NCBI RefSeq assembly: GCF_900639865.1
Contig: NZ_CAAAHX010000007.1
Coordinates: forward strand, 149,251 to 213,250
Length of the DNA stretch: 64,000 bases
Origin: Legionella gresilensis
GTDB taxonomy: Bacteria; Pseudomonadota; Gammaproteobacteria; Legionellales; Legionellaceae
Direction of reading: 5' to 3'
In this document: positions 51,865-60,188 of the stretch, in pieces
How the letters are laid out: each line of letters opens with the position of its first letter
How positions within the stretch are numbered: position 1 is the stretch's first letter
The notes under the pieces: generated by a model
The model's database searches: none
What the model was told of the DNA's origin: nothing
The model's input: the letters and a program-made list of their open reading frames with translations, nothing else
Translations under genes and position numbers: made by a program

Positions 51865-53992
51865 TAAAATTCCACTGCTTTATATAAAACATTTAAAGAA
51901 AGTTTATTCATCAAAAAAACAAAATTATACCTCTTTAACTGATTTTTTTGATATTCATTTTGCAGCTTGCAAATTAGTAGCTAATTATTTAAAAATTAAA
52001 TTAAGTAAGCCAACAGCTGATATTAATCAATTTAATTCGGTCGATTATCTTCAGACTATAGCAAATCATAATCTATTACGTATTCGTCGAGTTCGTTTAA
52101 AAAATAAGTGGTGGAAAAACGATGCAGGTCCATTGATTGCTTTTTTTAATCATCATTGTTGCGCGCTGCTTCCTAAAAAGGATGGCTATGAAATTATAAA
52201 CGGTAAAACAGGAGAGCGCCGATTAGTAGATGAGAAGATAGCTAAGAATATTCATCATCATGCATATATGCTTTATCCCTCCTTACCTGAAAAAAATGTT
52301 TCTATTATTGATGTATTAAAATTTACTTTCTCCTTTCTAAAAAAAGAAATGCGGAAAGTTATATTTTTTCATATTTTAGCCGCACTTTTTTTAACGACAA
52401 TTCCAGTTATAACAGGGATTCTTTTTGAGCAAGTAATTCCTTATTCTAATTATTCGTTATTAATTCAATATACAATTCTATTAGTTATAATTGGTGTTAT
52501 TGTTAGTCTACTTCAATTTTTACAAGATATTCTTTTATTACGTATGCGATTTAGAGCCCAGCACCGCATACAAACAGCAATGTGGGATCGATTATTAAAA
52601 TTACCAATTTCTTTTTTTAAACAGTTTACAGCAGGAGATTTAAGTTTTCGCGTCAGTGTTGTTAGTTTAATTCAACAAGAGCTAGGTGAGCGGGTTATTT
52701 CAACGATTATTGCTGGTATTTTATCAGTTACTTATTTAATTTTAATGTTTTTTATTGATATTTATTTAGCATTAACAGCTTTATTTCTTGTATTTATTAT
52801 GGTTGTTTTTGTATTTTCTATAAATTTAAGATTATTAAAAGTAACTAGAAAGTTAACAACTAAGCAAACTAAAATTAGTGGTATTTTACTCGGTATGTTA
52901 GCTTCTATAAGCAAAATAAGAGTAGCTAATAAAGAAAAAAATGCTTTTCAGTTTTGGGAGAAAGAATATGCTGCTAAAATTCACTCAAAATTTATTGCTA
53001 ATAAATTAATTAATATAAATCACATTTTTACAACTGGTTTTATGGGAATAAGCATACTTATTATTTATGCTTTAATTATTTGGCGTAACAACACATTAAG
53101 CTTCAGTAGTTTTATTATTTTCAATGCCGCATTTATTCAATTTTTTAATGCATTTTTAGAATTAACGGCCGTTATAAGTGAAAGTATTGAAATTATTCCT
53201 TTATTTCAAAAAGCTAAACCTATATTTGCAAGTATTCCTGAACAAGAGCAGGGGAAAAATAAAATTGATTTATTAGATGGCCATATTGTTATGCAAGATA
53301 TTGTTTTTCGTTACCCTGGTGATGAAAAACCACTATTTACGAATTTAAATATTGCTATTCAGCCAGGGTCTTTTACCGCTTTTGTTGGGCCATCAGGCGC
53401 AGGTAAATCAACTATTTTTCGGCTTTTATTGAGCCTCGATTATCCTGAATCTGGGGTTATTAAATACAGTGGAGTTGATTTAAAAAATATCAACCTAAAT
53501 TCTTTGAGAAATCAGTTAGGTGTTGTGATGCAAGCAACGCAATTAATCCCAGGCACTATCTATGAAAATATTTGCGGAAACAATAGCACGTTATCTCGTG
53601 AGGAAGCGTATGAAATTGCAAGACATGTCGGATTAGAAGGGTTTCTCCAAGATCTTCCTATGGGTATTGATACGTTAATTAACGATGGTATTCAGATGCT
53701 TTCGGGTGGAGAAATACAACGTATCAATTTAGCACGTGCATTAAGTAATAAACCTAGAATTCTCTTATTAGATGAAGCAACAAGTGCTTTAGACAATAAA
53801 GTACAAGCACAGATTAAACAACATTTGAACACGCTCAATATAACTCGTTTAGTTATTGCGCATAGGCTTAGTACAATTGTTGACGCGGATATTATTTATG
53901 TTATCGATCAAGGCTGTTGTATAGAATCTGGTAATTACCAAGAACTTATGGCAGCAAAAGGATTTTTTTATCGGTTTGCGTCTAGAAAATAA
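51854..53992 (+). CDS. NHLM/NHLP-type export ABC transporter, permease/ATPase (non-peptidase)
   Basis: The ATG at 51854 (GGAG 10 bases upstream) gives 712 aa and overlaps the previous gene by 11 bases. The N-terminal 140 residues resemble a vestigial peptidase-like domain with NHHCCALLPKKDGYEII but lack the catalytic Cys motif. Membrane segments follow (about 160-440). The ATPase has GPSGAGKST, LSGGEIQRINLARAL and LLLDEATSALD. It fits the NHLM micro ABC2 partner. The pair would form a heterodimer with the C39 protein. A Tyr/Asn-rich start and Lys-rich linkers are typical. It ends the cassette. Confidence 0.9.
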   Translation: MSYDKIPLLYIKHLKKVYSSKKQNYTSLTDFFDIHFAACKLVANYLKIKLSKPTADINQFNSVDYLQTIANHNLLRIRRVRLKNKWWKNDAGPLIAFFNHHCCALLPKKDGYEIINGKTGERRLVDEKIAKNIHHHAYMLYPSLPEKNVSIIDVLKFTFSFLKKEMRKVIFFHILAALFLTTIPVITGILFEQVIPYSNYSLLIQYTILLVIIGVIVSLLQFLQDILLLRMRFRAQHRIQTAMWDRLLKLPISFFKQFTAGDLSFRVSVVSLIQQELGERVISTIIAGILSVTYLILMFFIDIYLALTALFLVFIMVVFVFSINLRLLKVTRKLTTKQTKISGILLGMLASISKIRVANKEKNAFQFWEKEYAAKIHSKFIANKLININHIFTTGFMGISILIIYALIIWRNNTLSFSSFIIFNAAFIQFFNAFLELTAVISESIEIIPLFQKAKPIFASIPEQEQGKNKIDLLDGHIVMQDIVFRYPGDEKPLFTNLNIAIQPGSFTAFVGPSGAGKSTIFRLLLSLDYPESGVIKYSGVDLKNINLNSLRNQLGVVMQATQLIPGTIYENICGNNSTLSREEAYEIARHVGLEGFLQDLPMGIDTLINDGIQMLSGGEIQRINLARALSNKPRILLLDEATSALDNKVQAQIKQHLNTLNITRLVIAHRLSTIVDADIIYVIDQGCCIESGNYQELMAAKGFFYRFASRK

Positions 53993-54312
53993 TTTTCTAT
54001 CTTCATATAAAATAGCTATGAAAATAAGTTGCATGAGAAAACTCTTTATGCAAGAATAAAACTCTCTGCTTTTATTTATATCAAATATAGTTGAATTAGC
54101 AATGAATCAGCCTAGTAATAACTTGTTATGTTTTTCTTCAAGCTATATTGCTCGGCCTCTATGTTCGATTATTCGTCTTATAGCCATTATTAACATTATT
54201 TGCCTGTCTTAACGATGAGCGATTAAAAGCGTTAAGACAGGGCTCTTAACGACATGTGCTCGCTCAGCAGATCGTATTTTATTTACCGATTAACTTTAAG
54301 AGAGTACAAATA
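53993..54312. other. intergenic region with two hairpins
   Basis: CCTGTCTTAACG (54203-54214) and CGTTAAGACAGG (54230-54241) form a perfect 12-bp stem with a 15-base loop, about 70 bases before the MFS start. It has no T-run and could be a post-transcriptional structure, an operator or a terminator of the export operon. A smaller TTGCAT/ATGCAA hairpin lies near 54029-54053. A 36-codon Ile-rich frame (54102-54212) overlaps the first stem but has no ribosome site and is not called. Confidence 0.5.
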
Positions 54313-55572
54313 ATGGCAAGATCAGTTTTAGAAATTAATCTTAAAAAGGTTTCTGCTTATCCTATTTTAGTAATTACCTTAGCAGCAGGATTTCTCTTTT
54401 ATAAATATATTTTACAGGTTTTTCCAAGCATTATTACAGCTGATTTAATGCAGCAATTTAATCTAAGCGGGGCTGGTTTAGGCGGCTTAGCAGCCACTTT
54501 TTATTATACATATATGATTATGCAACTTTTTGTCGGTATTTTGCTTGATAAATACAGTACACGCTGGTTTACTACTTTAGCTGTTTTTAGCGCTGCAGTA
54601 GGTGTTTTAATATTTTCTCAATCACAAACAATATTAATAGCTAGCTTAGCGCGGGGACTGATGGGTGTAGGTGTAGCATTTGCTACAGTTGCTTATATGA
54701 AATTAGCTGCTATTTGGTTTGAGCCTAGGCAATATGCTTTTATTAGTGGTTTATTGGCTACAGCCGCAATGGCTGGGGCTGTTTTTGGACAAGCGCCTTT
54801 AGCTTGGCTAATTGCTAACTTTGGTTGGCGACATTGCCTGCTTTTAGTAGGTATAGTAGGGCTTTTTTTAGCAGGTTTGTTTTCTTTTATTGTCCGTGAT
54901 AAGCAAGCTCATCCTATTGCGCGCAATAAAAATAACATTACATTTAAAGATATTAAGCAAGCGCTAGGAAATAAGCAGAATTGGTTACTAACATTCTATA
55001 GTGGATTAGCATTTTCACCTATTGCGGTTTTTGGTGGTCTTTGGGGAAATCCATTTTTAGAACAAGCCTATCATTTAAGTAAAACACAAGCTGCCTCTAT
55101 GATATCTTGTGTATTTATTGGATTAGGCTTAGGTAGTCCTATTTTAGGCTTTTTATCCGATAGATTAAACAATCGGCGCGAGGTTATGTTTTTTAGCACC
55201 CTGTTGTCTTGTGTCGCAATAACAATTGTTTTATTTAGTTCCTATCTTTCGTATGCTATTTTAATACTTTTATTATTTTTATTTGGTTTTGGTTTGGGTG
55301 CTTTTATGCTTGTTTTTGCTATTGCAAAAGATACTAATCCTTTAGCACTAACAGCAACTATCGCTGCTATGCTAAATACGAGTGATGCTATCTTAGACGC
55401 TATAACAGAACCTTTTATTGGTAAATTACTAGATTTAACTTGGGATGGAAAAATGGTTAATGGAATACATGTATTTTCATTAAGTAGTTACCGTATAGCA
55501 TTGACCGTTTTACCTATTTATTTAATAGTTGGAGCAATATTATTAATTTGGTTAAAAAAGCCAAAATCATAG
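54313..55572 (+). CDS. MFS transporter
   Basis: The ATG at 54313 behind AAGAGAG gives 419 aa; the upstream frame to 54256 overlaps the hairpin region. It has twelve membrane segments and MFS signatures: LQVFPSIITADLMQQFNLSG, GGLAATFYYTYMIMQLFVGI with the following LLDKYSTRW (motif A, relaxed), ARGLMGVGVAFATVAYMKLA and GLGLGSPILGFLSDRLNNRR. It resembles anion- or phthalate-type importers more than drug pumps, but no substrate can be given. It lies 33 bases upstream of the rhodanese gene, probably in one operon. Confidence 0.85.
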   Translation: MARSVLEINLKKVSAYPILVITLAAGFLFYKYILQVFPSIITADLMQQFNLSGAGLGGLAATFYYTYMIMQLFVGILLDKYSTRWFTTLAVFSAAVGVLIFSQSQTILIASLARGLMGVGVAFATVAYMKLAAIWFEPRQYAFISGLLATAAMAGAVFGQAPLAWLIANFGWRHCLLLVGIVGLFLAGLFSFIVRDKQAHPIARNKNNITFKDIKQALGNKQNWLLTFYSGLAFSPIAVFGGLWGNPFLEQAYHLSKTQAASMISCVFIGLGLGSPILGFLSDRLNNRREVMFFSTLLSCVAITIVLFSSYLSYAILILLLFLFGFGLGAFMLVFAIAKDTNPLALTATIAAMLNTSDAILDAITEPFIGKLLDLTWDGKMVNGIHVFSLSSYRIALTVLPIYLIVGAILLIWLKKPKS

Positions 55573-55605
55573 AATATTGCCTCAAAAAATTAAGGAGCTG
55601 ACCTG

Positions 55606-55980
55606 GTGCCAAAGCAACATTCTCCCAGATTTTTAGCCTTAGTCTCAGAAGCTAAGAAGGAAATTAAAGAAATCGATGCGCCTACACTTAAGGAAAAAAT
55701 TGATAAGCAATTACCTATGTATCTTATTGACATTCGTGAAGATCATGAATGGCCAATAGGACATATCCCTAATGCTGTTCATGTGAGTAAAGGTATTATT
55801 GAAAGAGATATAGAAAAACTTGTACCTAATACTGATACACCAATAATTGTTTACTGTAGTGGTGGCTTTCGTTGTGCTTTAGTTGCTAAGACTTTACAAG
55901 AGATGGGTTATGAGGAGGTTTATTCTCTCGCTCAAGGCTTACAAGGTTGGCTTGATGAAGGGTATGGCCTTGAGAAATAA
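55606..55980 (+). CDS. rhodanese-domain sulfurtransferase-like protein
   Basis: This 124-aa protein begins at GTG 55606, preceded by AAGGAG. It is one rhodanese domain: YLIDIREDHEWPIGHIPNAV, GIIERDIEKL, and the active loop VYCSGGFRCALVAK with catalytic Cys in C-S-G-G-F-R. The loop length fits a single-domain sulfurtransferase of the GlpE/PspE type that moves sulfur to thiols or cyanide. The link to the upstream MFS gene suggests sulfur compound handling, but this is inference. Cytoplasmic. Confidence 0.9.
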   Translation: MPKQHSPRFLALVSEAKKEIKEIDAPTLKEKIDKQLPMYLIDIREDHEWPIGHIPNAVHVSKGIIERDIEKLVPNTDTPIIVYCSGGFRCALVAKTLQEMGYEEVYSLAQGLQGWLDEGYGLEK

Positions 55981-56021
55981 TTTTGTAGTTTGGCGGTAAA
56001 GGAGTTATCTATTATACTTGT

Positions 56022-56138
56022 TATTCCGTCAGGCCGGAATGCTTTGTTGCGTGGTGAATGTCTTTCCCGCATAGGCAGGAATCCATGTGGAAATTAAACT
56101 CAGTACTAATTGAGGATAGATCCCCGCCTACGCGGGGA
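56022..56138. repeat. cluster of REP-like hairpins
   Basis: Three palindromic units follow the rhodanese gene: ATTCCG/CGGAAT (56023-56040), TTCCCGC-ATAG-GCAGGAA (56064-56081, imperfect) and TCCCCGC-CTAC-GCGGGGA (56121-56138, perfect). The last matches the unit at 16952-16971 in stem type and loop. They are G+C-rich against the background and are typical interspersed repeats that may also end transcription. Confidence 0.65.
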
Positions 56139-56204
56139 AAACAAAGAATTTGTAGGGGGTCATATTGAAAACGGTCTAACTCGACCGTCACCTATGCTGC
56201 GTTT

Positions 56205-56627
56205 TTATCGTGCTACGACAGAGGCAGTCATTCTAGATACGCAACTTGTCTTACCTTCTTCATTATACATATCTATTTGCCATACATGTGTTGTGCGGCC
56301 TATATGTAGAGGGCGTGTGATTCCTTTTACAAAACCTTTACTTACCGGACGTATATGATTGGCGTTAATTTCTAAACCAACACAATAAAATTTATTTAAA
56401 TCGACTACAGAATTTGCAGCAACACTCGCTAGTGTTTCTGCTAAAACCACATTAGCGCCACCATGAATAATACCTAATGGCTGTTTAGTTCGTTCACTAG
56501 CAGGCATAGTTGCTATTAAAAAATCATCGCCAACTTCAATGAATTTAATACCTAGAAAATCAGCGAGCGTATTTTGATTACGTTGGTTAACATATTCTAT
56601 ACTGATAGGGTTAAACCAGATAGCCAT
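56205..56627 (-). CDS. hotdog-fold thioesterase (PaaI/MenI-like)
   Basis: From the ATG at 56627 (MAIWFNP) the product is 140 aa; an ATG at 56639 lacks a ribosome site. Motifs: FLGIKFIEVGDDFLIATMP, the catalytic LGIIHGGANVVLAETLAS (H-G-G...E) and ANHIRPVSKGFVKGITRPLH. It belongs to the YbdB/YdiI-type acyl-CoA thioesterases (some are DHNA-CoA hydrolases of menaquinone synthesis). No men genes are nearby, so the substrate is open. Confidence 0.9.
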   Translation of the reverse strand: MAIWFNPISIEYVNQRNQNTLADFLGIKFIEVGDDFLIATMPASERTKQPLGIIHGGANVVLAETLASVAANSVVDLNKFYCVGLEINANHIRPVSKGFVKGITRPLHIGRTTHVWQIDMYNEEGKTSCVSRMTASVVAR

Positions 56628-56768
56628 AATAATTCTCATGAAAAGAAATCATAATAGTTAAAACCGCTATTATTATCAATGATCTTCTAATCTTGCTTAG
56701 CAAATGAAACTATACGAAATTGCTTGTTAATGATATCTTTGTGATATGGTAACGTTAGTTATATTGTA

Positions 56769-57617
56769 GTGGAATCAATTCTATCAAACGAAATAAATCA
56801 GTCTTCGGTGGCTATTCTTACTGATGGTCGTTTGCGCCAGGCGCAATTGAGAATGTTAGATATGCTAAAGGTAATTGATGCTATTTGTGTCAAACATCAG
56901 TTAGTCTATTGGCTTGATGCCGGTACTTTGTTAGGCGCCATTCGACATCAAGGCTTTATTCCATGGGATGATGACATGGATATTGCTATGCCACGAGAAA
57001 GTTATGAAAAATTTTTAAAAGTCGCTCCCCTTGAGCTTCCTGCTGATATACATTTACAGCTAGCTGGTATAGAGGCAGGTTACTATAACCTAGGAGCACC
57101 ATTAAAAATACGTGACAGACGTAGTTATTATTTAGAAAGACACGAAAAGGGAAACGAACCTTATGTGCAAGGAATATTTATCGATGTTTTTGTTTATGAC
57201 AAAATGATAGTAACTCCTTGGAAACGCCGTTTTTATAAACGTATATCGCGTAAGCTTTTACGCATGCTTGGTACGAAACATTCACCGCTTTCTATGGGGC
57301 GTAGTCATAATTTATATCGTGCTTTAGGTTATATTTTTCCTAAAGTTATCCTTAACCATGGATTAGATTATTTGGTACGTCATTCCAAAAAATTAAATAG
57401 CCCCTATTTGGGAAGAGGTTATCATTGTAAAAGAGTCACCCTTATAGAGTTTGCAGAAGTTTTTCCACTTAAACGTGCTGTTTTTGAAAATCATTACTTT
57501 AATATTCCTTATGATGCTGACTCTATTCTTCGTAAAGAATATGGTGATTATCATATATTACCTCCAGAATCAGAACGTACGCTACGTCATTGTAGGCATC
57601 TAATTATTGAAAATTAA
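56769..57617 (+). CDS. LicD family nucleotidyltransferase-fold protein
   Basis: This 282-aa protein starts at GTG 56769 with a weak ribosome site. It has the LicD core: VYWLDAGTLLGAIRHQGF followed by IPWDDDMDIAM (the G-T-L-L-G-A-x-R...P-W-D-D-D-x-D metal and substrate motif at residues 52-71). Known members attach phosphocholine or other phosphorylated groups to glycans, or fukutin-type ribitol phosphate in eukaryotes. No other glycan gene is adjacent, so it may decorate LPS or be an effector that modifies a host target. There is no signal peptide. Confidence 0.88.
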   Translation: MESILSNEINQSSVAILTDGRLRQAQLRMLDMLKVIDAICVKHQLVYWLDAGTLLGAIRHQGFIPWDDDMDIAMPRESYEKFLKVAPLELPADIHLQLAGIEAGYYNLGAPLKIRDRRSYYLERHEKGNEPYVQGIFIDVFVYDKMIVTPWKRRFYKRISRKLLRMLGTKHSPLSMGRSHNLYRALGYIFPKVILNHGLDYLVRHSKKLNSPYLGRGYHCKRVTLIEFAEVFPLKRAVFENHYFNIPYDADSILRKEYGDYHILPPESERTLRHCRHLIIEN

Positions 57618-57731
57618 CTTGTCTTAAAAGCTAAATTATAAAGTCACCCCAATACCATTTAATTAACTTCTTTAAATTAGGCTGAAAATATATAGTTTAA
57701 GGCAAATAGAAGTATCTTTAAGATAAGCTAA

Positions 57732-58040
57732 TTATTGTAAATCCCAAACAGATCTATCAATACGTGAGAACTTGCAGTTATTTGGATTGTAGGAATGACG
57801 TACGTTGAAAAATTGGTTTTCATTAATACTTAGATCTTTAATTAAACGTAACTTAAAATTACGCCATTGGGGTAGAGGGCCATTGACACTTTGACCTTGA
57901 TATTGGAAAGCATGTAATTGTTTTTTACCTTTTAAAATACCAAAGTGATGTGGCTCAACTAAACGGGGTAAGTTATTATAGGTAAAGTAAATGGGATGAC
58001 GCTTATAAATAGCTTTTGCAATCTTTGTTTCTACGGACAT
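57732..58040 (-). CDS. small stand-alone WYL-like domain protein
   Basis: This 102-aa protein has IAKAIYKRHPIYFTYNNLPR, then LVEPHHFGILKGKKQLHAFQ, and G-P-L-P-Q-W-R-N-F-K. The pattern I-x-F-x-Y...R-x-V-E-P-H...L-x-A-x-Q-x-x-G is that of single WYL-like domains, which bind small ligands or nucleic acid in larger regulators. Here there is no HTH. Function unknown. Cytoplasmic. Confidence 0.7.
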   Translation of the reverse strand: MSVETKIAKAIYKRHPIYFTYNNLPRLVEPHHFGILKGKKQLHAFQYQGQSVNGPLPQWRNFKLRLIKDLSINENQFFNVRHSYNPNNCKFSRIDRSVWDLQ

Positions 58041-58187
58041 TATTTCTTCCTAAATTGATCTTAAAATTAGTTGATTTAGGTGTTAAATTAATTCAATTTA
58101 CACTCTTTAATTTTAGACTAAAAAACTAATTATTTAAGGAATTTAGCTAATAAATTTATATATCTTATTCTTTAAAAAAATAACTGA

Positions 58188-58619
58188 TTATTGTAGATTT
58201 TCTCCAACTTTTTTGAAATCTTTTTCATTAAAAATAGCTGAATAATATTGATAGCATTTAAATTCAAGAAGATTATTGCTGGGGTCTTTTAGAAAAAAAG
58301 TTTGATGCTCTATTTTAGTACCTAAAAACCGTTTTTTCAGTTCTATCTCAAAGGGGACTTTTTTATTAATTAATTGATTATAGAATCCTTTAAATTCATC
58401 CTCTTTAAGAAAAATTAACCCAAAATGGCGTGGGTAAATGCCCGCTTGTAAAGGTAGAGGCTCATCTATTAAATGCGCTACAATTTGATGATTAGCAAAG
58501 TGAAAAATTAAAGCATGTTCTGATTCACGGCCCACGGCAAAACCTAGCTGCTCGTGATAAAAATATTTGGCTAAGTTAAAATCATGGACAGGAAAAGCAA
58601 GATGAAATATGGTTTCCAT
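58188..58619 (-). CDS. VOC superfamily (glyoxalase/bleomycin-resistance-type) protein
   Basis: This 143-aa protein has the double beta-alpha-beta layout of the vicinal oxygen chelate fold: METIFHLAFPVHDFNLAKYF with YHEQLGF at the start, and FLKDPSNNLLEFKCY (D-P-x-x-N-x-L-E) at the end, supplying likely metal ligands H7 and E. The specific reaction is unknown (glyoxalase, dioxygenase or resistance protein). It is alone and has no recognised ribosome site. Confidence 0.88.
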   Translation of the reverse strand: METIFHLAFPVHDFNLAKYFYHEQLGFAVGRESEHALIFHFANHQIVAHLIDEPLPLQAGIYPRHFGLIFLKEDEFKGFYNQLINKKVPFEIELKKRFLGTKIEHQTFFLKDPSNNLLEFKCYQYYSAIFNEKDFKKVGENLQ

Positions 58620-58775
58620 AAAATTATTAGTTAGGTTATCAGCATAATACTTATATTAGCCTACACTAATAGAAATACTTTAATTTTTTTAATGATTTGA
58701 CTTTCTTTATTCTCTAAAAGAAGATGTTTAATGACAAGCTACTTTCTGGTAGTAAAGCTTAGTTAAGGAGTAGAA

Positions 58776-58979
58776 ATGATTGCAAATTTACTTAGAAATT
58801 ACATGAAATTGAAGCTTATTCAAATTGTAATGAAATTATTGGCTGGTAAAAAAGGTGCTTTACTTAAAGGTGGTTTCCCCGTTGCATTAGCAACTTTCTT
58901 GATCGAAGAATTCTTTAACCGAGCTTGGAAAGATAAACCTTTTAAGAATAACACTAATACTAATAAGCCAAATAAATAG
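58776..58979 (+). CDS. 67-aa small protein with a hydrophobic segment
   Basis: The ATG at 58776 is 5 bases after AAGGAG, so translation is likely. The product has a basic, amphipathic N-terminal half (LRNYMKLKLIQIVMKLLAGK), a short hydrophobic stretch (GGFPVALATFLIEEFF) and an Asn/Lys tail. It may sit at the membrane. I do not recognise it. Its GG is not in a leader-type context. Confidence 0.7.
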   Translation: MIANLLRNYMKLKLIQIVMKLLAGKKGALLKGGFPVALATFLIEEFFNRAWKDKPFKNNTNTNKPNK

Positions 58980-59017
58980 CCTGTTTTATCAAAGCTATCA
59001 ATGCTGGATTTAAATGA

Positions 59018-59090
59018 TGGGCCGTATAGGGTTCGAACCTATGACACAGAGGTTAAGAGCCTCCTGCTCTACCAGCTGAGCTAACGGCCC
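59018..59090 (-). tRNA. tRNA-Lys (anticodon CTT)
   Basis: The reverse complement folds as a full cloverleaf: acceptor GGGCCGT/ACGGCCC, D-arm GCTCAGCTGGTAGAGC, anticodon stem GGAGG/CCTCT with loop CTCTTAA (anticodon CTT, reads AAG) and T-arm with GGTTCGAACC. The discriminator base is A; the next bases are TCA, so the 3' CCA is not encoded. Confidence 0.95.
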
Positions 59091-59151
59091 AAAATATAGA
59101 ATACTTAGTTTGGGTAAAAATGCAAGTATTTAAATATAAATAGATTATTGG

Positions 59152-59979
59152 TTAATCCCAAGCCTTAAAGGTTTCTATAATCCTATCAATAGGATTTCTA
59201 GTTTTGTTTGCTAATGTTACAGGTTTTTTAGGAAATGTTTTTAAGGCATCTTGTAAAGTAACAAATGTAAATCCATGTTCTTTATAAAGATTAATAATAT
59301 CATCTAATGCGTAAGCATTGATTATGTTTGCGTGAATTAATAAGATTTGAGCCTGGTTTGGCGTATGAGCGCGACGATTTCGTTCTAGCGCTTTTAATGT
59401 TTGTTGCCAAATAAAGTCTAAATATTCAGGTTTTAATTCTTCATTTAAATAATTATGGCGCTCCTCTTTAGGCAGCGCAACTAACTTTCTATTAAACAGG
59501 AAATCCTTACTGTCAATGGTAATAGGCGCAATTGCATAATCTAGGGTTTTTAAATATTCACCTACTTTTTCTCTTTTTTCTCCTTTACTTGTAGCGAGAT
59601 AGGGAAAGCGAAAATATTTAGGCTTTGTAAGAACGGATGATAATAGTTGATCAGCCAATTCTATTTCTTCTAGGTAAGCGTCAAGGTCTAACTTATTTAA
59701 ATTAGCATGAGAGACTGTATGATTACCTAGACCAAAACCCTCATCGTGAAATTTTTTAAGCATTATCCAACCAGAATGATCTATATCACCTGCAATAATG
59801 AAGCCCGTTGCAGGAACATTATTCTTCTTAAGGGTGCTTAAAATCATATTAAGATGAAAGCTTTTCTTAGGACCTACAAAAGGTAAATCATCAATTGTTA
59901 GGGCAATTTTTTTTATCTCAGCAAAACAATTATGTAAACTTAAAAAAACAAGCGTAAAAATGAAGAATCTTTTTAACAA
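59152..59979 (-). CDS. secreted polysaccharide deacetylase family protein (CE4)
   Basis: This 275-aa protein has a signal peptide (ending HNCFA) and the NodB-homology motifs: ALTIDDLPF (D30 and D31), GNHTVSHANL (H87 and H91 metal ligands), FRFPYLATS (the R-x-P-Y motif) and LLIHANI near the C-terminus. Family members remove N-acetyl groups from chitin oligomers, peptidoglycan or other polysaccharides in the periplasm. The substrate is unknown. It lies upstream of the tRNA-Lys gene on the same strand. Confidence 0.9.
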   Translation of the reverse strand: MLKRFFIFTLVFLSLHNCFAEIKKIALTIDDLPFVGPKKSFHLNMILSTLKKNNVPATGFIIAGDIDHSGWIMLKKFHDEGFGLGNHTVSHANLNKLDLDAYLEEIELADQLLSSVLTKPKYFRFPYLATSKGEKREKVGEYLKTLDYAIAPITIDSKDFLFNRKLVALPKEERHNYLNEELKPEYLDFIWQQTLKALERNRRAHTPNQAQILLIHANIINAYALDDIINLYKEHGFTFVTLQDALKTFPKKPVTLANKTRNPIDRIIETFKAWD

Positions 59980-60188
59980 TTTAAGGTCTCATCAAAATAA
60001 TAAAGTAGTATGATAAATGATTTATTCTAGCAAAAATTGCCCTAAATGGCCCTCTTTTATTGTTTTTTAAGGAAAAAACTCATCTTTTTAAATTAGGTGA
60101 GAATTATTTTTGCTTATGGTGCTAATTTATTGTTTAATAAAGTTAGAGAAAGCACTAAAAAAGTTAAGTTCAAAGGAGTAAAAAGAAG

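Noticed and set aside
54102..54212. 36-codon Ile-rich frame ending in the hairpin arm, as an attenuation leader
   Set aside because: No ribosome site, and the hairpin lacks a T-run, so attenuation is not supported.
58776..58979. 67-aa protein as a second GG-leader precursor
   Set aside because: Its GG follows L-L-K and has no L-x-D-x-x-L helix before it, and no exporter gene is adjacent.
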